Below, piece by piece: positions 36,544 through 44,804 of a stretch of DNA of 64,000 nucleotides. The DNA lies in NCBI RefSeq assembly GCF_003574735.1, contig NZ_QORW01000003.1, forward strand, positions 186,001 through 250,000, given 5' to 3'. A program made the position numbers and the translations under genes. The notes under the pieces are model-generated. The model saw only the letters and a program-made list of their open reading frames with translations, was not told the origin of the DNA and made no database searches. The DNA is from Dongia deserti. GTDB lineage: Bacteria; Pseudomonadota; Alphaproteobacteria; Dongiales; Dongiaceae. Every line of letters starts with the position of its first letter. Positions within the stretch are counted from its first letter, which is position 1.

Positions 36544-37236
36544 TTATTCCTTGCCGTCCGGATAGCGCTTCATGCGCTTGACGCTCATGGAAATGTGGCT
36601 GCGGCGGATATGGCCCACCGCCTCCAGATCGCCGACTTCCATCGCCTGTAGGATGTCGGCCATCTCGCGCCGGAACACCTCGATCTCATCCGGCAGGTTC
36701 AGGTGTGGCACCGATTTCAGCCAGATCCGCGTCGTCAAATAATAGAGCCGCTCGGAAATTTCGCGCAGCGGCGCGTTGCCGACCATCGCGCCCAGCTCCT
36801 GGAAAAAGTCCATGTTGAGTCGCGCATACGCCTTCGGATCTGGCTTCTTCAGCAGCTTGTCGCACCGTGCCACCAAGGATCGCACCCGTGCCAGATCCTC
36901 TTCACTGCGCGGGATCGGGTCGAGCTTGCCGATCAGCTCCGCTAGCTCCATGCGCAGCCGGAACACCTGCGCCAGCGAATCAATATCGACATCGGTGACG
37001 AAGGTCCCGACGCCGTGGCGGCTTTCGAGCAACCCTTCGCTTTCGAGCCGCGACAGCACGCGGCGGATCGGTGTGCGCGAGACATGGAACTCACGTGCCA
37101 ACTCCTCCTCAGCCAGGCGTTCGCCAGGCTGGTATTCGAGCAGGCAGATGCGGTCGCGGATCGCCTTATAGATCCGCTCGAACCGCTCCCGCGACATGCT
37201 GAGCGGGCGCTCAAGGTTCTCGTCATAGGTGCTCAT
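36544..37236 (-). CDS. GntR-family (FCD) regulator of the ectoine genes
   Basis: A 230-residue GntR regulator. Residues 20-90 are the winged helix-turn-helix (LAEEELAREFHVSRTPIRRV, then LESRHGVGTFVTD). The all-helical C-terminal part has the FCD pattern of metabolite-binding Arg/His residues (FRLRMELAELIG, RLNMDFFQELG). It lies inside the ehu operon, with its start overlapping the ehuA stop (ATGA), so it is probably autoregulated. The TGTATACA palindromes in the ehuB-eutB intergenic region are of the kind bound by FCD-type GntR proteins and are the likely operators. This is not the MocR-type EnuR known in marine bacteria: no aminotransferase domain is present. The ligand, perhaps a DoeA product, is inference. 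Confidence 0.85.
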   Translation of the reverse strand: MSTYDENLERPLSMSRERFERIYKAIRDRICLLEYQPGERLAEEELAREFHVSRTPIRRVLSRLESEGLLESRHGVGTFVTDVDIDSLAQVFRLRMELAELIGKLDPIPRSEEDLARVRSLVARCDKLLKKPDPKAYARLNMDFFQELGAMVGNAPLREISERLYYLTTRIWLKSVPHLNLPDEIEVFRREMADILQAMEVGDLEAVGHIRRSHISMSVKRMKRYPDGKE

Positions 37237-38021
37237 ACCGCCTCCAGGACGGCGCGCAAGAACTGCTGGGTTCTTTCGTTCTTCGGCGCGGTAAACAGCT
37301 CCTTGGGCTCGCCCTGTTCGCAGATCTTGCCTTGGTAGAAGAAGCAGACTCGGTCTGCGAATTCCTTGGCGAACCCCATCTGATGCGTGACCATCAGCAT
37401 GGTCAAGTCATGCTCGCTGCCCAGCTTGCGGATAACCTGCAGCACCTCGCCGCACAGCTCCGGATCCAGAGCCGAAGTAACCTCGTCGAACAGCATGATC
37501 TTGGGCCGCATGGCGAGAGCCCGGGCGATGGCCACGCGCTGCTGCTGACCACCGGATAGCTGTGCAGGATAGTGCCCTTTCTTGTCGCCGAGGCCGACCA
37601 TGTTCAGCAGCTCGGCAGCCCGCTCTTCGGCCTCGCGGCGCGGCAGGCCGAGCACCGTCATCGGCGCTTCGGTGCAATTCGCCAAGGCGGTCATATGCGG
37701 GAACAGGTTGAAGTGCTGGAACACCATGCCGATCTTGGAGCGCACCCGGCGCAGATGCTTCGGTTCCGCCGGAACCATTTGGCCGTTCTTCTGCATATGG
37801 GTCATGGGCTCACCGTCGACCCAGATCACGCCGCCGTCGATCCGCTCGAGCGTCATCAGCATTCGCAAGACAGTGGTCTTGCCCGAGCCGGAGGGACCGA
37901 TGATCGCCACCTTCTCCCCGCGACCGACCTCGAGGTTGAGGTCGTCGAGCACGGTCAGTGCGCCGTAGCGCTTGGTGACACCCTCGAACCGCACCATCGG
38001 ATGGTTGGTTGTTGCGCTCAT
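37233..38021 (-). CDS. ehuA: Ectoine/hydroxyectoine ABC transporter ATP-binding protein EhuA
   Basis: Powers import of ectoine and hydroxyectoine. The 262 residues form a polar amino-acid type ABC ATPase with IGPSGSGKTTVLRML (Walker A, near 42), LSGGQQQRVAIARALA (signature), IMLFDEVTSALDP (Walker B) and LMVTHQMGFA (H loop). The start overlaps the ehuD stop (ATGA). Substrate is inferred from context: the binding protein, both permeases and the ectoine catabolic genes are adjacent, in the arrangement of the Sinorhizobium ehuABCD locus. Confidence 0.93.
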   Translation of the reverse strand: MSATTNHPMVRFEGVTKRYGALTVLDDLNLEVGRGEKVAIIGPSGSGKTTVLRMLMTLERIDGGVIWVDGEPMTHMQKNGQMVPAEPKHLRRVRSKIGMVFQHFNLFPHMTALANCTEAPMTVLGLPRREAEERAAELLNMVGLGDKKGHYPAQLSGGQQQRVAIARALAMRPKIMLFDEVTSALDPELCGEVLQVIRKLGSEHDLTMLMVTHQMGFAKEFADRVCFFYQGKICEQGEPKELFTAPKNERTQQFLRAVLEAV

Positions 38022-38686
38022 CGCACGCTCCTTCGATTGAGCCGCTGTTCAAGCCAGCGAATCCCGGCCGCGGATACCAGGCTGAGAACCAGGAAGGTCA
38101 GCCCGACGATTGTCATCGGCTCATTGTAGCGGAAGTTCTCCGACCCCAGGTTCTTGGCCGTCTGCACCAGCTCCGCGACCGCGATGGCTGAAAGCAGCGG
38201 CGTGTCCTTGAACAGGGCGACCAGGTAGTTGCCCAGCGCCGGCACAATCGGCGGGATCGCCTGGGGCAGGATGATGTTCTTGAACGTGTTCCAGGAACTG
38301 AAGTTGAGCGCCGTGCAGGCCTCCCACTGGCCGCGCGGCACGGCCTCGAGCCCGGCGCGATAGACCTCGGAGCAATAGCAGCCGTAATGCAGGCTGAGCG
38401 CGATGATGCCGGCGGTGAAGGCGTCGAGCGTTATGCCGAAGCGCGGCAGAACGAAGAAGATGAAGAAGATCTGGATCAGCAGCGGTGTAGACCGCACCAG
38501 CTCGACGAAGGCCGACGCGAACCAGCCGATCACCGCCCCGCTCATCCTCAGTACCGCCAGCACAAGGCCCAATACCAGGGCGATGACGAAGCTGATCAGC
38601 GTGGCCTCAATCGTGACGATCGCGGCGTTGGCCAGGATCGGCAGGATTTCGAGCGTATAGCTCCAGCTCCAGATGTCAGCGCTCAT
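38018..38686 (-). CDS. ehuD: Ectoine/hydroxyectoine ABC transporter permease EhuD
   Basis: Inner-membrane permease of the HisM/GlnP family, 222 residues. Hydrophobic segments include AAIVTIEATLISFVIALVLG, LIQIFFIFFVLPRFGITLDA and TIVGLTFLVLSLVSAAGI. The EAA loop that docks the ATPase is EAVPRGQWEACTALNFSSW. The ATG is fixed by a one-base overlap with the ehuC stop (TAATG); the long open frame further upstream is a histidine-rich misread of ehuC. It pairs with EhuC to form the channel. Confidence 0.93.
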   Translation of the reverse strand: MSADIWSWSYTLEILPILANAAIVTIEATLISFVIALVLGLVLAVLRMSGAVIGWFASAFVELVRSTPLLIQIFFIFFVLPRFGITLDAFTAGIIALSLHYGCYCSEVYRAGLEAVPRGQWEACTALNFSSWNTFKNIILPQAIPPIVPALGNYLVALFKDTPLLSAIAVAELVQTAKNLGSENFRYNEPMTIVGLTFLVLSLVSAAGIRWLEQRLNRRSVR

Positions 38687-39414
38687 TATCGCCCCCGCCC
38701 GCGGACCATGCCGCGTAAGGACGCGCGCTCCAGCCAGCGCATGCCGATCGTGATGGTGAGCGACATCACCAGATAGGTCAGAAGCGCCAGGGTGAAGATC
38801 GGAATGGTTTGCATCGTCGTGTCGTTGATGGTCTTCGCCCGGAAGGTGAGGTCGCTCATGGTGATCAGCGACACGAGCGCCGTCGATTTCAGCAGCTCGA
38901 TGAACAAATTGCCCCAGGGCGGGATCATCGCGACGAAGGCCTGCGGGAGGATGATGCGCTTCAACGCCTGCCAGCGTGTCATGTTGAGCGCCGTCGTCGC
39001 CTCCCACTGGCCGCGGTGGACGCCCTGGACTGCGCCGCGCACCACTTCCGCGCCATAGGCGCCGATATTAAGGCCAAGACCGAGCACGCCAACGGAGAAC
39101 GGATCCATTGAGATGCCGAAGAGCGGCAGCACAAAGAACAGCCAGAAGAGCTGCACCAGGGCCGACGTGCCGCGGAAGAATTCGACATAGGTGACGGCCA
39201 GCCAGCGCAGCGGCGGCGCACCATAGAGCCGGAACAAGGCGGCGGTAGTTGCCATAATCACCGCCAGGAGACTACCGAGCAAGGTAATCTGCACCGTCAG
39301 CCAGGCACCCTGCAACAGACCGGACATGAAGAGGGCGTTGTCCCCGAACAGCGACATGATCGCGATTGCGATCAACGCCGCCACCAACATTGCGCTGAGC
39401 GAGAACATGCCCAT
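38686..39414 (-). CDS. ehuC: Ectoine/hydroxyectoine ABC transporter permease EhuC
   Basis: Second inner-membrane permease, 242 residues. Five or so membrane segments are visible, starting with FSLSAMLVAALIAIAIMSLF and GAWLTVQITLLGSLLAVIMA. The coupling loop QGVHRGQWEATTALNMTRW corresponds to the EAA motif. It follows the binding-protein gene by about 80 bases and overlaps ehuD by one base. The first residues (MGMFSLSAM) suggest ATG 39414; the second ATG two codons later is equally possible. Confidence 0.92.
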   Translation of the reverse strand: MGMFSLSAMLVAALIAIAIMSLFGDNALFMSGLLQGAWLTVQITLLGSLLAVIMATTAALFRLYGAPPLRWLAVTYVEFFRGTSALVQLFWLFFVLPLFGISMDPFSVGVLGLGLNIGAYGAEVVRGAVQGVHRGQWEATTALNMTRWQALKRIILPQAFVAMIPPWGNLFIELLKSTALVSLITMSDLTFRAKTINDTTMQTIPIFTLALLTYLVMSLTITIGMRWLERASLRGMVRGRGR

Positions 39415-39494
39415 GGCGATGATCCTCGGCCTACGGGAAGGGGGTGGGTTCGCGAAGCGATGCGGGGCGGACCAAAGGCCCGCCCCGTTTCAGC

Positions 39495-40373
39495 CTACTC
39501 GCCCTTGCAGAGCTGTTCCGTCGTTTTGTTCGGCAAGTAGTCCTTGCCGAAGCCAATCGGCGTCACCAGCGCGATATGCTCCGGCGAGCCGATGAACTTC
39601 TTCAGCTCGGCGTTGAAGGCATCAAGGAGGTCCTTGTCCTCTTTGCGGAAGCCGAAGCCGCCATGGCCTTTTACCGACTTGCCGGCCACTTCACCGAACG
39701 GCGTGGTGGATTCTACGCCTTCGCCCTTCTTCGCCATGTCGGCGATCGAGAGCGCGGTCAAAGCGGCACCGTCGGCCCGGCCGGACTGCACCGCCGCAAG
39801 CAGGCTCGACTGATCGGGGAGGACCAGCAGCTGACCCTGCGGGATACCAGCATCCTTGGCATAGCCAACCTCGACCGCGCCGGACATGACCGCGAGCTTC
39901 AGGTCCTTGTTGCTGGCAAAGGTGGAGAAATCCTTCACGCCCTTGGGATTGCCCTTGGTCACCAGCATCGCTTGTCCGATGCCGTAGGACGGCTCGGAGA
40001 ACGCGATCTCGGCGCAGCGCTTGGGATTGATGAACATGCCTGCCGCGATGATGTCGAAGCGGCCGGCCTTGAGGCCCGGGATCAGCGAACCGAACTCGGT
40101 CAGCACGCCATCAACTTGGGGAATGCCGATCTTCGCCAGCACTGCCTTGGCCACCTCCGGCGCTTCGCCGGTCAGCTGGCCATCGGGTGTCGCATAGCCG
40201 AAGGGCGCTTCGTTGGCGAAACCCACGCGGATGAAGCCCTGCTCCTTCGCCCGCTCCAAAGTGGTTTCCGCGAACGCCAGTCGGGCGCCGGCGCCGAGCG
40301 CCGCAATGCCCGCGCCCAAGCCGATGGCGGATTGCAATAGGCCGCGCCGCGTGACCCTCAACTCGTGATTCAT
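39495..40373 (-). CDS. ehuB: Ectoine/hydroxyectoine ABC transporter substrate-binding protein EhuB
   Basis: Periplasmic solute-binding protein that delivers ectoine or hydroxyectoine to EhuCD. The 292 residues start with a Tat-like signal (VTRRGLLQSAIGLGAG, cleavage near AFA-ETT), then the family 3 fold (RVGFANEAPFGYATPDGQLT, FDIIAAGMFINPKRCAEIAF). The ATG has a strong GAGGAGGAAAGC site. It is the first gene of the leftward operon. The likely promoter is TTGCGC-17 bases-TATACA on the minus strand, with a TGTATACA palindrome over the -10. The roughly 80-base gap to ehuC fits the excess of binding protein needed. Confidence 0.93.
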   Translation of the reverse strand: MNHELRVTRRGLLQSAIGLGAGIAALGAGARLAFAETTLERAKEQGFIRVGFANEAPFGYATPDGQLTGEAPEVAKAVLAKIGIPQVDGVLTEFGSLIPGLKAGRFDIIAAGMFINPKRCAEIAFSEPSYGIGQAMLVTKGNPKGVKDFSTFASNKDLKLAVMSGAVEVGYAKDAGIPQGQLLVLPDQSSLLAAVQSGRADGAALTALSIADMAKKGEGVESTTPFGEVAGKSVKGHGGFGFRKEDKDLLDAFNAELKKFIGSPEHIALVTPIGFGKDYLPNKTTEQLCKGE

Positions 40374-40470
40374 GCTTTCCTCCTCTGTTGTCTGGTCGCA
40401 TGTTTTTGCTGTGTCGGCCCCGGGAAGGTTTGACCAGCGCCCCCGCCCGGAAAACCCTTTCTTAGATAGT

Positions 40471-40499
40471 TGTATACATCTTATCTTTTCTTTGCGCAA
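40471..40499 (-). promoter_or_regulatory. Predicted ehuB promoter with palindromic operator TGTATACA over the -10
   Basis: On the minus strand TTGCGC (40494-40499) and TATACA (40471-40476) are 17 bases apart, a fair sigma-70 pair. The -10 is part of the palindrome TGTATACA (40471-40478), which also occurs 96 bases away at the eutB start. A GntR dimer bound here would block polymerase. Confidence 0.55.
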
Positions 40500-40565
40500 G
40501 TTCCGCGCTAGTCTTTGAGTGTCTTAGCGGATTTCTCTCCAAGAGCAGTCCGGACACTCCTGGCG

Positions 40566-40575
40566 ATGTATACAT
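40566..40575 (+). promoter_or_regulatory. Palindromic operator ATGTATACAT and -10 next to the eutB start
   Basis: ATGTATACAT is a perfect 10-base palindrome ending six bases before the eutB ATG. Its TATACA is spaced so that transcription would start at or next to the ATG. It matches the site over the ehuB -10, and both suit the GntR regulator of the locus. No good -35 is seen 17 bases upstream, so activation may be needed. Confidence 0.5.
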
Positions 40576-40581
40576 TAACGC

Positions 40582-41592
40582 ATGAGCCTGCCTGAGACCG
40601 CGCCAAGCCTTGCCGACATCCGCAGCGCGCGCGACGCGACCGCGGGGCTAGCCCTGCGTACGCCTCTGATCACGGCCCCGAGCCTCTCGGCCTTGGCCGG
40701 CCGCGAGGTGCTGCTGAAGCTCGAGAGCCTGCAGCCGATCGGTGCCTTCAAGCTGCGCGGTGCGATCAACGCGGTGAGCCGCCTCGATCACGAGCAGAAG
40801 CGGCGCGGGATCGGCTGCTGTTCGACTGGCAATCATGGGCGCGCTGTCGCCTACGCCGCAGCGCGCGCCGGCATTCGCGCTACCATCTGCCTGTCCGCGC
40901 TGGTGCCGGATGCCAAGGTGCGCGCGATCCAATTGCTCGGTGCTGAAGTCAAGCGCATCGGCAACAGCCAGGACGCCGCCCAGGCGGAGATCGATCGTTT
41001 GGTGCGCAGCGACGGGCTAACGGACATCCCGCCTTTCGACCATCCGCACGTGATCGCTGGGCAAGGCACGATCGCGCTCGAGCTGCTGGACGATCGACCG
41101 GACCTGTCCGCAATCATCGTGCCTCTGTCCGGCGGCGGACTCATCAGCGGTATCGCGATCGCCGCCAAAGCGTTGAAGCCGGACATCAGGATCATCGGCG
41201 TGTCGATGGATCGCGGCGCGGCGATGCACGAAAGCCTGATGGCCGGCCGGCCTGTCGACGTGACAGAGGTTCCTTCTCTCGCCGACTCGCTCGGCGGCGG
41301 AATCGGCCTCGCCAACCGGTGGACTTTTCCGATCTGCCGCGCGCTGGTGGACGAGACGATCCTGGTCGGCGAAGAAGAAATCTATCGCGGCATGCAGGCC
41401 CTGTTTGGCGATCAGAAGCTGGTCACCGAAGGAGCAGCCGCTGTCGGACCGGCGGCGCTGATCGCGGGCAAGCTGAAACTCAATGGCCCGGCCGCCATGA
41501 TCATCAGCGGCCACAATGTCGATCCGGACCAATTCCTCGCCATCGCCGGCGGCCAGCCGGTCAAGATCGGCGATCAAGTGATTAGGGGGTGA
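40582..41592 (+). CDS. eutB: Threonine dehydratase-like enzyme EutB of hydroxyectoine utilisation
   Basis: Fold-type II PLP enzyme of the serine/threonine dehydratase family, 336 residues. PIGAFKLRGAINAV holds the PLP lysine (residue 57), CSTGNHGRAVAYAA is the phosphate-near asparagine loop, and IIVPLSGGGLISG is the glycine loop. With EutC it is thought to help turn hydroxyectoine into ectoine, according to work on marine Rhodobacterales. The ATG lacks any Shine-Dalgarno sequence; an operator-like palindrome sits there instead, so the message may be leaderless. The stop overlaps the eutC start (GTGA). On sequence alone it could be an ordinary dehydratase; the neighbours give the name. Confidence 0.87.
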   Translation: MSLPETAPSLADIRSARDATAGLALRTPLITAPSLSALAGREVLLKLESLQPIGAFKLRGAINAVSRLDHEQKRRGIGCCSTGNHGRAVAYAAARAGIRATICLSALVPDAKVRAIQLLGAEVKRIGNSQDAAQAEIDRLVRSDGLTDIPPFDHPHVIAGQGTIALELLDDRPDLSAIIVPLSGGGLISGIAIAAKALKPDIRIIGVSMDRGAAMHESLMAGRPVDVTEVPSLADSLGGGIGLANRWTFPICRALVDETILVGEEEIYRGMQALFGDQKLVTEGAAAVGPAALIAGKLKLNGPAAMIISGHNVDPDQFLAIAGGQPVKIGDQVIRG

Positions 41593-42584
41593 AATTGCGC
41601 GATATCTTCGTGCTGACCGAACGCGACCTGCGCGCATGTGTGCACCTGAACCGTGACGCCATCGACATCGTCGAACAGGCGTTTCGCGCCTTGGCCAGCG
41701 GCAAGGTCATCATGCCGCCGATCTTGTCCATGGAAATCCCCGATGCCCACGGCGAGGTCGATGTGAAGACCGCCTATATTCCCGGCTTCGACGGCTTTGC
41801 CATCAAGGTCAGCCCGGGCTTCTTCGACAATCCCAAGATCGGCTTGCCCAGCCTCAATGGCCTCATGATCCTGTTCTCTGCCAAGACCGGACTGGTCGAT
41901 GCGCTGCTGCTGGACAACGGCTACCTCACCGACGTGCGCACTGCCGCGGCCGGCGCCGTTGCCGCGCGTCATTTGGCGCCGCGCGAGGTGCGGGTCGCCG
42001 GCGTGATGGGAACCGGCGTGCAGGCGCGACTGCAGATCCAGGCGGCCCATCTGGTGCGCCCCTTTTCCAAGGTCCTGGTGTGGGGCCGCGACGCAGCCAA
42101 GGCAGCGGCCTGCGCACGCGACATCGCCGCCGCGACCGGCGTCGAGGCTAAAGCAATCGACGATCCCGCCGCGTTGGTGCGCGAAAGCCAGCTGGTCGTC
42201 ACGACGACAGCGGCGCGCGAGCCGATCCTCAAGGCCGCGTGGCTGCACCCCGGCTTGCACATCACGGCGATGGGCTCCGATCAGGCCGGCAAGAACGAGA
42301 TCGAGCCGGCAGCAGTCAAGGCCGCCACGCTTTTCGTGTGCGATCGCGTTTCCCAGAGCGCCAAGCTCGGCGAACTGCGCTCCGCACGTGAAGCCGGCCA
42401 TCTCCTCGGCATCGATCCACCCGAGCTCGGCGAAGTGATCGCCGGCATCAAAGCCGGGCGCAAGTCGGACGAGGACATCACCGTCTGCGATCTGACCGGC
42501 ACCGGCGCGCAGGATACCGCCATCGCGACCTACGCACTGGCAGCAGCGCGCAAGGCCGGCAGCGGCACCATCATTCAGGCCTGA
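41589..42584 (+). CDS. eutC: Ornithine cyclodeaminase-family protein EutC
   Basis: A 331-residue member of the ornithine cyclodeaminase/mu-crystallin family with an NAD(P) Rossmann domain: VAGVMGTGVQARLQIQAAHL near residue 138 is the dinucleotide loop. LLLDNGYLTDVRTAAAGAVA is a family signature. In ectoine users it accompanies EutB in hydroxyectoine conversion, possibly as an imine reductase or dehydrogenase; the exact reaction is not established to my knowledge. GTG 41589 overlaps the eutB stop and has GGGGG just before it. doeA follows after eight bases or so. Confidence 0.88.
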   Translation: MKLRDIFVLTERDLRACVHLNRDAIDIVEQAFRALASGKVIMPPILSMEIPDAHGEVDVKTAYIPGFDGFAIKVSPGFFDNPKIGLPSLNGLMILFSAKTGLVDALLLDNGYLTDVRTAAAGAVAARHLAPREVRVAGVMGTGVQARLQIQAAHLVRPFSKVLVWGRDAAKAAACARDIAAATGVEAKAIDDPAALVRESQLVVTTTAAREPILKAAWLHPGLHITAMGSDQAGKNEIEPAAVKAATLFVCDRVSQSAKLGELRSAREAGHLLGIDPPELGEVIAGIKAGRKSDEDITVCDLTGTGAQDTAIATYALAAARKAGSGTIIQA

Positions 42585-42598
42585 AGGAGAAAGTGACC

Positions 42599-43783
42599 AT
42601 GGCCATCTACGACAAACCCTTCGAAAAGGCCGAATACGCGAAGCGCGTTGCCGATACCAAGCGGCGCATGCAGGCAGCCGGCTTCGATCTCATCATAGCC
42701 CAAGACCCCGCCAATATGTGCTGGCTGACCGGGTTCAGCGGCTGGTCCTTCTATGTGCCGCAATGCGTGCTGGTGCATGTGGAAGAGGAATGGCCGATCT
42801 GGTTCGGCCGCGCCCAGGATGCCAAGTGCGCGCGCGTCACCACCGATCTGCCGGACCGCAATATCGTGCCGTTCTCCGAGCGGCTGGTGCAGCACAAGGT
42901 CGAGCATCCTTATGATGAGCTGGTGCAGCTGATCCAGTCGCGCGGCTGGGACAAGGCGCGCATCGGCGTCGAGATGGATGCGCATTACTACACGGCACGC
43001 TGCCATGCGCATCTGACCAAGGGCCTGCCCAACGCCAAATTCTCCAACAACGGCGATCTGGTGAACTGGGCGCGCTTGGTGAAATCGCCGGCAGAGCTGA
43101 AGCTGATGCGCGAGGCGGGACGCATCTGTACCAGCGCGATGAATGCGGCGATCGCCAAGATGAAGCCCGGCGTGCCGCAGAACCACGTGATCGCAGACAT
43201 CTACCATGCCCAGACGATGGGCATGAACGGATTCGGCGGCGACTACACCGCGATCTGCCCTTTGTTGCCCGTGGGCGAAGGCACCAGCACGCCGCATCTG
43301 ACCTGGTCCGACGCGCCACTCCCCGACAACGGCCTCGTCATGCTGGAGATCGCGGGGTCCCGCCGCGGCTATCATGCGCCGCTGACCCGCACGATGTATC
43401 TCGGCAAGCCGCCGGCCGGGATCCTGGACGTGGCAAAGGTTGCCGTCGAGGGGGTCGACGCCGGCCTTGCCATGGCCAAGCCGGGCGCAACCGCGGAAGA
43501 GGTCGAAGCGGCTTGGCAGGCTGTGCTGCGCCGGAATGGCCTCAAGAAGGAGAGCCGGGTCGGCTATTCCGTCGGCCTTTCCTTTCCACCCGATTGGGGC
43601 GAGCGCACGGTTTCGCTGCGGCCGGGTGACACGACGGAACTGCAGGCCGGCATGTGCTTCCATATCCAGGCCGGCCTGTGGCTGCAGGACTGGGGTGTCG
43701 CGATTTCCGAATCCTTCGTCGTTACCGACAAGGGCGGCGAGCGTCTGTGCGACGTGGCGCGCCATCTGATCGTGATCGATTGA
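42599..43783 (+). CDS. doeA: Ectoine hydrolase DoeA (EutD)
   Basis: Opens the ectoine ring to N-acetyl-diaminobutyrate, the first committed catabolic step, in the cytoplasm. The 394 residues are an M24 (pita-bread) fold: an N-terminal creatinase-like domain (IAQDPANMCWLTGFSGWSFY), then the C-terminal domain with NWARLVKSPAELKLMREAG and RVGYSVGLSFPPDWGERT. The usual metal-binding carboxylates of methionine aminopeptidases are largely replaced, as in DoeA, which is not a peptidase. ATG 42599 has GGAGA nine bases upstream; GTG 42593 is less well placed. It overlaps doeX by one base (TGATG). A paralogue lies 8 kb downstream. Confidence 0.92.
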   Translation: MAIYDKPFEKAEYAKRVADTKRRMQAAGFDLIIAQDPANMCWLTGFSGWSFYVPQCVLVHVEEEWPIWFGRAQDAKCARVTTDLPDRNIVPFSERLVQHKVEHPYDELVQLIQSRGWDKARIGVEMDAHYYTARCHAHLTKGLPNAKFSNNGDLVNWARLVKSPAELKLMREAGRICTSAMNAAIAKMKPGVPQNHVIADIYHAQTMGMNGFGGDYTAICPLLPVGEGTSTPHLTWSDAPLPDNGLVMLEIAGSRRGYHAPLTRTMYLGKPPAGILDVAKVAVEGVDAGLAMAKPGATAEEVEAAWQAVLRRNGLKKESRVGYSVGLSFPPDWGERTVSLRPGDTTELQAGMCFHIQAGLWLQDWGVAISESFVVTDKGGERLCDVARHLIVID

Positions 43784-44274
43784 TGAAGAATGGCGGCCTC
43801 AAGCTGGATGAGCGCGATCTCAGGATCCTCGCGATCCTGCAGACGGAAGGCCGCATCACCAAGACCGAATTGGCGGAGCGGGTGAACCTTTCGCCCACTC
43901 CCTGCTGGAGCCGGCTGAAGCGGCTGGAGAAGATCGGGCTGATCGAAGGCTATCGCGCCAAGATCGCGCTCAAGCGCTTCGGCCTCACGATGGTGTTCAT
44001 GGAAGCGGAGCTGGAGAGCCACCGCGCGGCCGATTTCGCCCGCTTCGAAGCGGAGATGAGGCAGATTCCGGAGATCACCGGGTGCTGGTCGGTGGGTGGC
44101 GGCATCGACTACCTGATCCAGGTCATGGTGAAGGACGTCGATACCTACCAGCGCTTGGTCGACCGGTTGCTCGAAAGGGGCATCGGGCTCAAGCGCTACT
44201 ATACCTACGTAGTCACCAAGGCCATCAAGGAAGACAGCCCACCGCCGCTGGAGCGGTTGCGTGCTGCCGACTAA
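43783..44274 (+). CDS. doeX: AsnC/Lrp-family regulator DoeX
   Basis: A 163-residue Lrp/AsnC regulator. Residues 8-60 form the helix-turn-helix (LDERDLRILAILQTEGRITK, ELAERVNLSPTPCWSRLKRL), and the RAM ligand-binding domain follows (VFMEAELESHRAADFARFE, GCWSVGGGIDYLIQVMVKD). The ATG overlaps the doeA stop by one base, and DoeX is the usual partner of doeA in ectoine loci. This locus thus has two regulators, this one and the GntR protein. The stop overlaps the convergent soxG stop by four bases. A perfect palindrome 5 kb downstream (49381-49399) is a possible target, but this is untested. Confidence 0.9.
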   Translation: MKNGGLKLDERDLRILAILQTEGRITKTELAERVNLSPTPCWSRLKRLEKIGLIEGYRAKIALKRFGLTMVFMEAELESHRAADFARFEAEMRQIPEITGCWSVGGGIDYLIQVMVKDVDTYQRLVDRLLERGIGLKRYYTYVVTKAIKEDSPPPLERLRAAD

Positions 44275-44804
44275 TTCAGTCGCGTGGCCGCCTCCGCCAG
44301 CACGTCCCAGATCGAGCGGGCGAAGCTGCGTGGCACCAGAACGTCGATCCCATCTGCTCGCCGCCACAGCACGACACTCACGCGGTGCAGCGGCGTCAGC
44401 GCGATGTCGTCGACAGCGAAATGCTGCGGCCGGAGATCGACCGCAACGAAGCGGCTCAGCAGCGGGCTCACGATGCGCTCTTCGACGTGAATGATGGTCC
44501 GCGCGTAAGAGAGGTCCAGCATGGCACCGGTATCAGCGCCGATCGACGGGTGGTCGTGTGCCGTGCCGCGATCGGCGAGCAGCCACAGGCGCTGCGGGTG
44601 GACGCGCAGCAATGCAGCCCGTGCGCCGCAAGCAGCCTTGCCGGGGCGCGGCGGCGCGGGCAGCTCGCAATGCATGGCCAGATTCTTCGCCATCTCTGCG
44701 TAGCGATCCGGCCAAGCATGATATTGCAGCAACATGGCGCAGTGCCGATGCGAAAGGGCGGGAGCCGGCTTGCTATGCAACAGGGATGAGTTGCGGTCAG
44801 CCAT
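44271..44804 (-). CDS. soxG: Sarcosine oxidase gamma subunit SoxG
   Basis: Smallest-but-one subunit of heterotetrameric sarcosine oxidase, 177 residues, last gene of soxBDAG. Sequence conservation in SoxG is low, but LLRVHPQRLWLLAD and GAMLDLSYARTIIHVEE, then LLSRFVAVDLRPQHFAVDD, fit the family, and DVLVPRSFARSIWDVLAEAA is its common C-terminus. The ATG overlaps the soxA end by eight bases. The stop overlaps that of doeX on the other strand. Confidence 0.85.
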   Translation of the reverse strand: MADRNSSLLHSKPAPALSHRHCAMLLQYHAWPDRYAEMAKNLAMHCELPAPPRPGKAACGARAALLRVHPQRLWLLADRGTAHDHPSIGADTGAMLDLSYARTIIHVEERIVSPLLSRFVAVDLRPQHFAVDDIALTPLHRVSVVLWRRADGIDVLVPRSFARSIWDVLAEAATRLN

